Below are positions 12,901 through 18,808 of a stretch of DNA of 57,082 nt, one piece after another. The stretch spans positions 1 through 57,082 of IMG/VR virus record IMGVR_UViG_3300020410_001077; one strand, written 5' to 3'. The notes under the pieces are model-generated. The model worked only from the letters and a program-made list of their open reading frames with translations, was not told the origin of the DNA and made no database searches. Position 1 is the stretch's first letter. Each line of letters starts with the position of its first letter. Made by a program: the position numbers and the translations under genes. This DNA is from a virus.

Positions 12901-14260
12901 ACTTCATGATGAATTAGAGTTGGTTGTTCATGACGCATCTCAATTAAGAAGCAATCTTGAAGCAAATAAACCAACTCCTAGATTTGGACAAGCAAGCGAT
13001 TGGGAATATGACCTATCGCAAAAACCAAAGACATTCACTAAAGATGCTGGATTCTTTGGAGAAGGAGATAAGTTAGCTGGTTGGGCTGGAATCGGCGGAC
13101 TAGGAACTTGTACGTTTCCAGCAGGTACTGTATGGAAAAATACAGATGGTGACATTGTTGATCCTCCAGCAGGAATAGATACCAAAGCTGGTTGTGAACG
13201 AGATTTCTGCACTCTTTACGAAATTGATAATCAATCCGACTGTACATCAAATGGTTATGATTGGATAACAGGCGTATGGGACTACGAAATAGACACATGT
13301 AATTCAATCAGAGATGCTGTATTCTCAGATGTATTTAATATGTGTATTGACTTGAATACATTAGATCAACAGTTCCCATTTTATTTCCCTGTTGATAATA
13401 GTTATGTTCCTGACGACTCTGAGGAAAGTTTGGAAATAGCTAGACTTTGTGACATGAGTGATTCATGTGAATCAATCCGACCATACAAAGAATGTAGAGA
13501 TGTTAGTGACGACCAAGCTGGAACATGTATATACTTAGTTGATGGCAATGAAGTAACCGAAAGCGTTACAGCATCTGAGTGCGGCCCAACAGGAGTGTTT
13601 ATTGGGCCAGTTATACAAAAAACAAAGAAAGAATGTGGAGAAGCAGGATTAACTCTTGGAGCATCCATTGATACACAAATAATAAATGAATTTGTTTGTA
13701 TTGATAGTAGTGGAAACACCTTGAACGTAAGGACTCCTGCTGAATGTACTAAGATTGTAAAGGGTACTGTGAAGTATCTTGGAAAACCTGTAGCAAATTC
13801 AGCTGATGATAGAAAATTAAACTTGATAACTCAAAAAGAAAAGTTCTTAGAATTATCGTCTCCAGAAGCTATGTTAATGGGTCACGAAGTCGGAATAGGT
13901 TTAGCTCCTAGAAACTTTAAAGGAGTTATTTATGCTCCACAAGCAGAAAATGAAAAGTTTAATGAATATGCAGATCCTCACTGGAGAGCAGTTTGGAGTA
14001 GGCATGGAGGAGCATTTGATATTATTATTGGATATCCACCTCCGGTAAATAATTGCAGACAAGGCAATAGCAATAAACCAGTAAATATGGATTTCTATTT
14101 GGGTTTCGATCAGATATGTTGTAATGAGAGAGGTCCATTAAACTTTCATCAATGCGAAGAAAAATGCTGGACCCATTATCTAGGACCGCACTTAGAAGAT
14201 ATGGAACTTAGGTACGGAATACATGGCGATTCAATAATGCATGTAAACATACACGAATAG
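3974..14260 (+). CDS. Giant cysteine-rich repeat protein, probable virion adhesin or fibre
   Basis: A single uninterrupted frame of 3428 residues. Its start overlaps the upstream stop by one base. It is very rich in Cys, Asp, Gly and Trp and has no transmembrane segment or recognised catalytic domain. By eye I count about 15 copies of a loose module: a Cys, 6-20 residues, an acidic residue plus Cys, three residues, Gly, then Trp or Phe. Clear short copies are at residues 351-368, around 2679, at 2947 and around 3080; longer ones carry an inserted acidic hairpin between the cysteines. The N-terminus has CGCIDTYCDNLAGAKC, and the C-terminus (about 3370-3428) has paired cysteines. Paired-Cys modules of this kind suggest an elongated, disulfide- or calcium-stabilised fibre or receptor-binding protein. 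That role is inferred. Confidence 0.8.
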   Translation: MAIGDPWDSSYNPSYPNLRNQRTGKKSWWPDASDEVPQDDPLSFKDRRGGRFCTEGCGCIDTYCDNLAGAKCQLPPEIAVTIIRTADGRYQARAGIEGGAGETYHLKYSNGAWRGSRCCSQTATDALSYACDPCKVTTLPNGKPSECHYANNKYVTLDSDKQVGDGFQVRDDFDYDKALQGDNWPRRGADAWMVPEVYGVMLPGGGTDMLNSSVRDGERPICWDVNGVPNYGITTEDDCIDINGLWSENDPNIKNNNVEDRAGQRLVDLKGTNLQKTHFSENRADALINIKARERRIFVTPEGYYAHSSYNAIHGSGANKESACFEDGAVPLKKTPWCRHPFDATEVEAFCTNPDKGESSCESSGATWLLDDKEECTLRGLCYSPKDGEPTVRDQLIKPACLKRPTTSNGTPTKFPALNQYDCEVRFHHTHDWHYETQENCVLYSGEEVYAGCYSGAFGDVWEGDVATEEECLEIDERIWKHPNVFIPYDFVDWEYERQSCCGQTLLDEDHPFHTPQISGGAANTRKNTVCITPYSEVILSPSTITGSNAPQTGAEGSCTSVGNQHDRVLFHLDGESYWTLTIRPCNFWGACLEKGVPRPDPYDIKGQQDNYFDTTCGEEVMLFLPVDQFMNCSNFNLTLGKESQLRSGWPESQPLWDPKMGDQMGNPVNELFQKGAGGAAPPLAMKGPIGYFPGDAIEGIQHQHWCAYPDANYDGIADGGKDQCQAYHYYNHNKGEYFGELMNAKGADAFYGFNIQPQPFKATEEKQNRAKGPDQAAAHHKYWQACTAYVLGHMAGGGTWFWNYGPDYFMYYDFIAFDEMTIGTGPIAVKKYDGFCNEVATKAKKYVDEHVGFLRSGDCGYGNGAGWVGWIPFDGWTNNLSCPECEEQTKASCGKTGSCVAADGSFEHATPEDCEASGGEFNICCEWFEGCDRRKLVNFKDVVENSATPIWEEAKTEAECEKPMDEGGAEGNWSDGCSPAGIALAENQECPQVQPVPEAFVDIVLGKKLGECLLEDGTLIQDYETEEACNGRDGDNTWTGASVGGSDSSYPLRELEGVIKARPSGPSTSGLVDTSSIKKGFSDKVGGGYSRRILGSEGSDTGNSMSYWHDTGLFPKGEMASYVNDHCLGIKQHKRIQYASNEKPIKITSRNHLLKDGDLVHTYNVMGNFAANVMYQQDWQEMQWEDKLYSPCSGPNCENLVWPNSVCPYTSACLDDSQGKCIRLSDDSEVDLKKEDCLGPVYKWDASTDAGSKLECEYGKCSKKREDGTVCDRKTDCEADADICKMQDDNGDCPSGFTVDADKAPGEECGCVKDDADGPPGCGGVWEGGGGTWELSCDSKYYACSGEMINGEIPPPADFFVIKNVTLDTFDLYTCDKYPVDGRIINKANIDTTECVEEVEEGCIMNYRLGMGAAEAPEQVSWITKKLAENKGIPSQEPTQFRCLDTYTGKLSFQNNGKSTHIPTGDTITNSETSGAPVDEEHTCYKTQSDGGKACAEADCDALGICFNTIDETGALDENGNPKSKADCTDFAERWTTSWRNYDTFEDDEKTADNEAEINCALYGTCTVVVGYEYNVNAFMKKEDCDALAQVYAVYDPSVDVDHKNQLYVNRCQDADAKLLNDKDLHSGTTEEQKEACESKGKCYDYDGDVVDGINNKSDCEESGFEFKGATFIEGRYADCVDLNDDDPFKTCWSQAWYGDLGVLDVGSELTSGRGKPSVGVYKTCPFTGEFDYWGHHEDIGVEGGYIGHYEDDEIDSLYRFGFGGPGYKWEERANDYYVQIEQKGICPVCCDHFMPNKLVATVTGQSSEILDYIGCGMDECEAPTADDSQSFNAAKALKNEGYCCYDTFHGCDLSDLPECEDEFRRHIADPNNVDITFGTCTEGSGRVRTFVWRKKGCDGPNDTFTPLTHSGGVSECNMFLRKRPTLFGDTNCRKCSSVYTSRNKTKTVSETGNTQIQYIGVDKDGKKTDCCSDTAYCEALVSDNNTDIIGNCSHPYLPCKEAKSCSGIEEKNCSDANVGEVVQITSALTATCTKVSDAPESAYIWAFDPCSCYPNFVEMKYEPEVVEDIGDGTCHVNGNGDEGYDNDAYTGCGPTVLSTTADETCVDHANSHAPVDETCPGLQSLDVPMEYDGIVWRSEWTLMNTVGTHQCDLGLHRFKWPSACQPTGPNLDFSPYTAFKSGDELVAINADCDACDMPQYGGIAGGVLVDGTSTDLILRNAKPPSLPQDGHFIRLVMGCGNSIPSMAAYNSGDIVDGGFGPTGGDNYRQNGLDIWAEITNCTFTDFMGSEGLRVDNVTSGIQGTPPCDTGGLVGCLPKRLITGDSWRKTGKPSALERRYTFAGRCISKTDCGPRGACVDTECCTYTGVDYPFRTGGGSPPIRAPLWSGGVACSTGGDISHRCQAYGFDPIPNKPAEQFTVRYVKDVDPETGEATLVIPAYPPTFGGRHCAYEKGTPIGIGLAELQQAETDTFGSYSRSNKSRNPYLPAGGTILNTDIPRGDNIPDKDGDAGRGSGQYMEIRVADVSKLITKNPRKNRHLRIYDRTTTQNGNPISATTFEYMNMKQNLELPQPYGLNPWPVDHQTHSSLSRHMSMWPKGVPMGPSNVESLRTDPTGSITQPGRIGPKPTVDNLNRMFRYKEVDTGGGMTTPIPEILPVEPVMINAFENIYSDQDYFCTNNVYKNNSTCVGNGHLWIPHFSHTEVATHYDHDLADAEKVVISGSVVYPATCKGTRMGYCVDDRYGMNVSRMDINECSEGACVDVATNTGITDSNGDPITDKNECDRVGFGGIPNPVTPGGLAEFQTNGEWVQLYEDTGDPESPLGMDGDKFLCERIFGGDWVIGRRNDEKDGYKYKDPLNLKPLEISGGQKTGDAKDFFVEGCPVGCQINGFYLQDPCQPPSKNSPQGQCFECVEIVYEDDSGNEQREMRCPRSPADGSYVVRKRGCQNAKYDNREDCKENGWHWWEPVTAATRFALHDELELVVHDASQLRSNLEANKPTPRFGQASDWEYDLSQKPKTFTKDAGFFGEGDKLAGWAGIGGLGTCTFPAGTVWKNTDGDIVDPPAGIDTKAGCERDFCTLYEIDNQSDCTSNGYDWITGVWDYEIDTCNSIRDAVFSDVFNMCIDLNTLDQQFPFYFPVDNSYVPDDSEESLEIARLCDMSDSCESIRPYKECRDVSDDQAGTCIYLVDGNEVTESVTASECGPTGVFIGPVIQKTKKECGEAGLTLGASIDTQIINEFVCIDSSGNTLNVRTPAECTKIVKGTVKYLGKPVANSADDRKLNLITQKEKFLELSSPEAMLMGHEVGIGLAPRNFKGVIYAPQAENEKFNEYADPHWRAVWSRHGGAFDIIIGYPPPVNNCRQGNSNKPVNMDFYLGFDQICCNERGPLNFHQCEEKCWTHYLGPHLEDMELRYGIHGDSIMHVNIHE

Positions 14261-14270
14261 GATTAAAAAA

Positions 14271-14885
14271 ATGTCAGGTTTTTTCAAGAGTGAAGACGAT
14301 AACCCTTTAGCCAAGTATCCTAAAAAGAGAGGGCGAAGAGAGGTCTTTACTATTAATAAAACAGAAGAAGAGTATGCAGGTAGTGAACCTCCAGTAACAA
14401 CACCATGCGAGTGTAAGTTTAGTGGCTCACAAACTGGAATATTTTGCGATAGACATCAATGTATAAAAAGCAGGTCTCTACATCGACTATGTCAAACAAG
14501 ACAAGGTTATTTTGATATGTGGGAAGAAGGAGATGGCCCAATGCAAGATCCTCTTAATAGGATCATGGTCGAAAAGGGAAAAATTAATGTTACTCAAACA
14601 GAACAAGAAGGAACCACTTTTTTTAATGCTGAAGGAGAGAGGGTATTTCCCAATAAAAATGAATACTTTATGGGAGACCCAGAAATACCTAAAAAATCTA
14701 GAGGTCTAGGTGATACTATAGCTAAGTTCACTAAAGCTACAGGTTTAAAAAAGGCTACAAAAACAGTCTTTGGAGCATTTAATAAAGATTGTGGTTGTTC
14801 AGAAAGACAAGCCAAATTAAATAGAATGTTTCCTTATGAAAATGGCGAAGAGTCAAATAAGAAAACAAAAGGGTTTTTTGAGTAA
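14271..14885 (+). CDS. Virion-region protein with two cysteine clusters
   Basis: A 204-residue protein with AGGA eight bases before the ATG. It begins 10 bases after the giant gene. Residues ~46-77 contain a C-x-C...C-x3-H-x-C pattern (CECKFSGSQTGIFCDRHQC) that could form a zinc site. The C-terminal part has a basic segment followed by DCGCSERQAKLNRMFPYE (about 167-184), a Cys-Gly-Cys plus basic helix. The protein is hydrophilic with no membrane segment. Its place in the structural block suggests a virion or assembly factor. No family function is recognised. Confidence 0.7.
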   Translation: MSGFFKSEDDNPLAKYPKKRGRREVFTINKTEEEYAGSEPPVTTPCECKFSGSQTGIFCDRHQCIKSRSLHRLCQTRQGYFDMWEEGDGPMQDPLNRIMVEKGKINVTQTEQEGTTFFNAEGERVFPNKNEYFMGDPEIPKKSRGLGDTIAKFTKATGLKKATKTVFGAFNKDCGCSERQAKLNRMFPYENGEESNKKTKGFFE

Positions 14886-14890
14886 TGGTG

Positions 14891-14921
14891 TATAATAATA
14901 TAGTAAATAAGCTCTAAGGAG
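14891..14921 (+). promoter_or_regulatory. Candidate promoter -10 and strong ribosome site
   Basis: The 44-base gap before the 236-residue virion gene contains TATAAT at 14891-14896, within an AT-rich run that loosely resembles phage late promoters. A strong AAGGAG ribosome site at 14916-14921 lies eight bases before the ATG at 14930. I see no good -35 hexamer at 17 bases. A phage sigma factor is encoded at 31122-31607, so a late-type -10-only promoter is possible. The promoter is weakly supported; the ribosome site is clear. Confidence 0.35.
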
Positions 14922-14929
14922 ATTTTGAT

Positions 14930-15640
14930 ATGGCATCTATAAGCTTTTTCGCCGGAAGCACCGCAATAAACAACCTCTCAGGCTCTGGCCTTGGGTTCTT
15001 TGGTGGATCTTTTGGCCAATCAGTACAATTAAATAGCTGGCAAGACACTACATTCATTACTGATGGTAATGGTACAAATAATGGCGGCGCTGGAAACAAC
15101 GTCAAGTATTACACTGATACTAAAGGTTTTGCTGCTGGAGTCGTTCCGGCGACTGGACTACTTTATATTCCAAATGAAAAAGCTAGTCTCAATATACGTT
15201 TTAGCAATGATAGTGCTGTTAGAACGCAAAACGCTAAGCTGAGAGTTTTTGACAGAGTTAATAAAAATCACCCAGCTAGTGGTGTAACTACTAGAGTCGC
15301 AGAATTGCTACACACATCTTCATCTTATAGTATTGAAGGTTCTGGTGACTCAACATGGTGGGGAAGCGCGAGTCATACTGGCTCAGACGCACAAGGTACT
15401 TATAATGCCTCTACCAATCCTAGTGCTAGGCTTCCTGCGGGAACCAAGACTGTTGGTGGAAGTGGAATCTTCGTACCTCTTGCTAAATCTCCGGGGCCAA
15501 GCGGTCAGTATGCTGGCAATGGATCAGCCAATACGGGTCAATACTATCAGCACGACTGGTATGTAGCGATCACCGCATCTCCCGATAGCATCGGAAGCAA
15601 GACTCAGTACGGACTCTACGTTGAGCTAGAGTACCTATAA
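14930..15640 (+). CDS. Probable abundant virion protein (Gly/Ser/Asn-rich)
   Basis: A 236-residue protein with the best ribosome site in the structural block (AAGGAG at good spacing) and its own downstream intrinsic terminator. Both fit high expression. The N-terminus is MASISFFAGSTAINNLSGSG. The sequence is rich in Gly, Ser, Thr and Asn, has few charges and no cysteine, and ends in a beta-type segment (GLYVELEYL). The central part, NEKASLNIRFSNDSAV around residue 85 and AKLRVFDRVN around residue 105, looks like a beta-sandwich. A head-decoration, sheath or fibre role is inferred from composition and position. No catalytic motif is visible. Confidence 0.75.
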   Translation: MASISFFAGSTAINNLSGSGLGFFGGSFGQSVQLNSWQDTTFITDGNGTNNGGAGNNVKYYTDTKGFAAGVVPATGLLYIPNEKASLNIRFSNDSAVRTQNAKLRVFDRVNKNHPASGVTTRVAELLHTSSSYSIEGSGDSTWWGSASHTGSDAQGTYNASTNPSARLPAGTKTVGGSGIFVPLAKSPGPSGQYAGNGSANTGQYYQHDWYVAITASPDSIGSKTQYGLYVELEYL

Positions 15641-15664
15641 ACTCGCCATCACGCTGCGCGTGGC

Positions 15665-15695
15665 AAGCCCCTGTCTGATCAACAGGGGCTTTTTT
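15665..15695 (+). terminator. Intrinsic terminator of the structural operon
   Basis: Perfect 10-bp inverted repeat (arms 15665-15674 and 15682-15691) with a 7-base loop, followed on the plus strand by a T-run. It lies 25 bases after the last structural stop codon. A small additional GC-rich hairpin (about 15644-15664) precedes it. The T-run lies only on the plus-strand side, so it should stop plus-strand transcription. The minus-strand methyltransferase gene ends inside the T-run, marking the convergence of the two transcription units. Confidence 0.9.
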
Positions 15696-16311
15696 ATTTG
15701 TTCCACAACAAAGCACAGCCACAGTAACAATCCCATTCCTTTGAGAAGTCATAGACGTTATGAGATTGACTAGAAACGATTTCTTCATAAACTCTCTTTG
15801 AGTCATGATGCTCTTCTTCAGTATCGTCTAAAAGAATATACTGGCTTCCATCTAATACATTACGAGATATTTCAAAGTCATTAATTACAGATTGTCTTTG
15901 ATGGTCTCCGTCTAGAAAGCAAAAGTCGAAAAAGTTTGTAGGGTAATTTCGTATCGCTTCTTGTATTAGTTTAATGTTCTCTTTTACTGAGTCTATTTCA
16001 TGTGTTAAAAGATGATCATCCACCCTATGAAATTCGTCTGAATTAGGTACATGAGGATGGACGATTATCTGTTTAACATTTTCTGATTTGATATTTACCA
16101 ACTTAGTGATATCAACAGTTACTACAATACCTTCAGGTTCGTGTTCTTCAAAATATCTTTGAAATACAGCGGTAGACTGGCCGATATGCGTTCCTATCTC
16201 CAAGCAATACTTTGGTTTGACATGAAGGAGCGAAGCATAAAGAGCGTCTCTAAAATGCCTGCTGGGAACGCCTGCTGATGCAAACTGGTTGGGCTTATCT
16301 ATCTTTATCAT
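15694..16311 (-). CDS. Class I SAM-dependent methyltransferase (Methyltransf_24-like)
   Basis: I place the start at ATG 16309-16311, which forms an ATGA overlap with the upstream stop behind an AGAGAAGA ribosome site; a longer start at 16338 would overlap by 31 bases. The 205-residue protein has the SAM-binding motif LEIGTHIGQST (37-47), an acidic VDIT strand end (about 66-69) and LDGDH (133-137) followed by ILLDDT (159-164). This is the pattern of small Rossmann methyltransferases related to sugar or cephalosporin hydroxylase-type enzymes. It is the last gene of the sugar island, so a glycan or nucleotide-sugar substrate is plausible. The substrate is not determined. Confidence 0.8.
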   Translation of the reverse strand: MIKIDKPNQFASAGVPSRHFRDALYASLLHVKPKYCLEIGTHIGQSTAVFQRYFEEHEPEGIVVTVDITKLVNIKSENVKQIIVHPHVPNSDEFHRVDDHLLTHEIDSVKENIKLIQEAIRNYPTNFFDFCFLDGDHQRQSVINDFEISRNVLDGSQYILLDDTEEEHHDSKRVYEEIVSSQSHNVYDFSKEWDCYCGCALLWNK

Positions 16312-16637
16312 TCTTCTCTCTGCGTATCTGGATTCCACTTAACCCATCCGCCGTTAGGTAGCCATTTTCCTTCTTTATCCTTACGTTTGGGGAAGAGTCT
16401 TCCACCCTTCTTCATAACGCCGAAGGCCAATTTAGCTCCACAATCCATACATTTTAATTCATAGTATAGATTGTCATCTACATTCCTAACTTGGAATCTG
16501 ATGTTTTCACTATCACATTTACCGCATTTGGTTTCTGCGAAAATCTCTTGAAAATTAGCTAGCCGTTGAAACAACTCAATTTGAGTATCTGCCTCAATCT
16601 CTACGCTAATCTTGCCACTCGTGTATGTTACTTTCAT
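16308..16637 (-). CDS. Small zinc-ribbon phage protein
   Basis: A 109-residue protein. The start at 16637 overlaps the upstream stop as TAATG and has a GGAGG ribosome site, better than the longer alternative at 16649. It carries two CxxC knuckles (Cys38/Cys41 and Cys63/Cys66), giving a zinc ribbon inside a small beta-rich domain. A basic C-terminus follows (KKGGRLFPKRKDKEG). It is immediately downstream of the putative annealing protein and probably co-transcribed with it, which hints at a nucleic-acid role. The function is not known to me. Confidence 0.75.
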   Translation of the reverse strand: MKVTYTSGKISVEIEADTQIELFQRLANFQEIFAETKCGKCDSENIRFQVRNVDDNLYYELKCMDCGAKLAFGVMKKGGRLFPKRKDKEGKWLPNGGWVKWNPDTQREE

Positions 16638-17554
16638 TATTGCCTCCAATTAATCTTATAGTTTCTAATGCTTTCTGGTATCTCTTCGCCGTTTTGATAA
16701 TTGTTTAACACTTTAATCATTTTTTTGGCGTTGTCTTTAGTCACATTGCTTATGTCATTATATTTTCCATTACCCATATTAATGAAAGCCATAACATCAA
16801 TGTCTAGTTGGTTACATTTTTGATCAACAAAAGCTATTTGTTGGCTGCTAATTCCAGCGTTTAATTGGTAGTCGCCAGATGTAGGAACTTGCTTTACGCT
16901 CTCTTGAACGATATTAACAATGTCCTTTTTAGCTAGCTCTTCAGCAGCAAGACATCGCAGCTTCAAAGCCTTTCTTAAAGCTCTACCTTCAGCCCTTGTG
17001 CTAGCAGTAGCGACAGGATGAGCGCAAAACAAATCATCAGTATTCCCATGCCACACATCTGCAACTTCTTTAAACACTCTCTGTTGACCACTATTCATCC
17101 AGTCAAAGACAACCTTAAATACTACAGTTGCTCTATCAGGAGCCATCCCGTCAGTTGCTGGAAATACCTGTTCTGGGCCAGATTCAATAATGTCACCAAG
17201 TAATAATTCAGCGACTCTTCTTAAGCCTGCACAGATAGGGTTGCCATCAATTAATTCATTAGTGTGAAAGTGAGCCATTACATACGGATTCCATTCATCA
17301 CTAAACATTGAAGGTCGGCTCTCTTCGTTTGTTGAACCTACGACCTCCTTGATAACAGCTGCTTCTTCTTCAGTCGCATTTTCTTCAAAAATATCAAATT
17401 CATTTTCAACTTGCATCGTTACAAAATCCTCATCTTTGGACATAATAGCCTCCACTAATTCAACTAAATCTTTTTTCTTTGCTCCGTTAGGTACGGCGCA
17501 ATTGTGTTCTTCCAAAATTTGCTTCAATTCTTTTATTGTTTTATTTGAATACAT
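16637..17554 (-). CDS. Probable ssDNA-annealing recombination protein with SAP-like N-terminus
   Basis: A 305-residue protein. Residues ~5-36 (TIKELKQILEEHNCAVPNG...) resemble a SAP/HeH helix-loop-helix DNA-binding motif. The core (about 88-205) includes HFHTNELIDGNPICAGLRRV and HPVATASTRAEGRALRKAL (179-197), the kind of polar helix with Arg/Ala/Glu-Gly-Arg-Ala found in Rad52/Erf-like annealing proteins. The C-terminal 65 residues (ISSQQIAFVDQKCNQLDID...) look like the separate helical tail module often found on such proteins. It would promote strand annealing during phage recombination. Family assignment is by motif recognition and would need a profile search. It abuts the nuclease gene upstream. 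Confidence 0.55.
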   Translation of the reverse strand: MYSNKTIKELKQILEEHNCAVPNGAKKKDLVELVEAIMSKDEDFVTMQVENEFDIFEENATEEEAAVIKEVVGSTNEESRPSMFSDEWNPYVMAHFHTNELIDGNPICAGLRRVAELLLGDIIESGPEQVFPATDGMAPDRATVVFKVVFDWMNSGQQRVFKEVADVWHGNTDDLFCAHPVATASTRAEGRALRKALKLRCLAAEELAKKDIVNIVQESVKQVPTSGDYQLNAGISSQQIAFVDQKCNQLDIDVMAFINMGNGKYNDISNVTKDNAKKMIKVLNNYQNGEEIPESIRNYKINWRQ

Positions 17555-18342
17555 TAAGCTTCAATCTCTATTAATCGTTTTGATATAGGTGGGAATTTTT
17601 TATCAACTTTGACTAACTGTTCCACGATAGCCTCAAGAGTTTCTCTCATGTTCTTTTGGGAGAGGTTGCGAATAATGTTTTTCACACGCAAAACAGCAAA
17701 GCCTCTATTTATTAATAAACCAGCTTTCTGAGCATCTGACCTAATATGCCTTTGAAGACTCTCTTCTCCCCAAATAGGAAGAAAGTGAGCTGGGCCATCA
17801 ATTTCGATGGCGATATTCATTGTTGGTAGAAACAGATCTACCTCTAATTTGTCATTAGCTATTAACCCACGTTTATGAAAGATAACTTCATAACCAAGTT
17901 TTGTCAACCCTTCGTAGATAAACTTTTCGATTTTTGAGCCTTCTTTTGATGCCTTTCTGACTGCTTCTGCCGCTAGCTTTCTTAAGTTTGCCTTTTCTTC
18001 TTCAGACATCTCAGCCCATTGCTTTTTAGAAAGCTCAGACCTTCGCTTCCTTTCTTCTTCTTCCATGCTGTCCCAGTAGCTTGCCATTCCATTGCTGATG
18101 GCTACTTTTTCAGCTTCGGTTCTTTTCTTTCCTCTAGTCGGATGTTCATGACGACCGCTTTCAATGGCTACTGTCTGTGCGGAACTTTTGTCTCGAAGAG
18201 GAACTCCCAGAGTATTCAAAGCTCTCCTAACCTTGTTTGGATAAGTTTTCAGCTCTTGAGCAATTTCGTATGTACTCTTTTTTTCGTTTACATATTGCTC
18301 AATAATATACTCTTTATATTTGTTGATAAATGCACTACTCAT
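17554..18342 (-). CDS. HTH plus Vsr/DUF559-like endonuclease, homing-type candidate
   Basis: A 262-residue protein. Residues ~20-50 form a helix-turn-helix (STYEIAQELKTYPNKVRRAL), followed by a charged helical linker (70-130). The C-terminal 125 residues have a PD-(D/E)XK or very-short-patch-repair-like nuclease fold: Glu139, Asp169 (LEVDLF), Glu180-x-Asp182-Gly-Pro-Ala-His186, and a basic helix with Asp203. This order resembles EDxHD homing endonucleases and DUF559 nucleases. It overlaps the glycosyltransferase-like gene upstream by 8 bases and abuts the annealing-protein gene. It may be a mobile free-standing homing nuclease inserted in the sugar island, or a recombination nuclease. Confidence 0.65.
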   Translation of the reverse strand: MSSAFINKYKEYIIEQYVNEKKSTYEIAQELKTYPNKVRRALNTLGVPLRDKSSAQTVAIESGRHEHPTRGKKRTEAEKVAISNGMASYWDSMEEEERKRRSELSKKQWAEMSEEEKANLRKLAAEAVRKASKEGSKIEKFIYEGLTKLGYEVIFHKRGLIANDKLEVDLFLPTMNIAIEIDGPAHFLPIWGEESLQRHIRSDAQKAGLLINRGFAVLRVKNIIRNLSQKNMRETLEAIVEQLVKVDKKFPPISKRLIEIEA

Positions 18343-18808
18343 TTGTAATCCTCGCTAATTCTTCCATATTAAAATCTTCTACTACGTGTTTAACTTTTCT
18401 GTTGCAGTAGTTTTCTATGGCTGCTGCATGTTCTTTACTTCTGGCTATTAAGGTCGTTTCTGGGTCTGTATATGCTTGCACAATATATTCAAAGTCTTTA
18501 CCATGCGGTCTAGTCCATTCTAAATCCCAAACATAAAAAAACTTTTTTTGTGGAGCAAAACACTTCCTCATTGATATTGAGGTAGAAACATTAGTAGCTA
18601 TTAAAGAACCATTAAAGTTCCAAATTTCGTTTATAGACATTATTGAAAAGTTTGGATTCAAAACACTAGATGTTGAGTTTTCAAAAAAGACAACTATATC
18701 ATCTGAGTTATTTTCCAAAAATTCGTTGGCGTTTTTTATAAGGTTAAAAGATAGCTGGCTATTGCTAGTATCGTCAACCATAAAACCAATCTTTTTATTT
18801 TTTTGCAT
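18335..18808 (-). CDS. Glycosyltransferase-like fragment (single Rossmann half)
   Basis: A 157-residue protein beginning MQKNKKIGFMVDDTSNSQLS. It has alternating beta-strand and helix segments and an aromatic patch FFYVWDLEWTRP (90-101), followed by TLIARSKEHAAAIENYC. That pattern resembles the N-terminal half of GT-B enzymes, in which a strand precedes a donor-domain hinge. There is no E-x7-E type donor site and no C-terminal domain, so it is about half the length of a normal GT-B enzyme. It may be a degenerate or accessory subunit. It overlaps the neighbours on both sides by 8 and 14 bases, so it is tightly coupled within the island. Assignment is tentative. Confidence 0.5.
   Translation of the reverse strand: MQKNKKIGFMVDDTSNSQLSFNLIKNANEFLENNSDDIVVFFENSTSSVLNPNFSIMSINEIWNFNGSLIATNVSTSISMRKCFAPQKKFFYVWDLEWTRPHGKDFEYIVQAYTDPETTLIARSKEHAAAIENYCNRKVKHVVEDFNMEELARITNE

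Noticed and set aside
17554-18342. Group I intron around the nuclease genes
   Set aside because: No interrupted gene is seen on either side and the genes overlap their neighbours by a few bases, which leaves no room for an intron.
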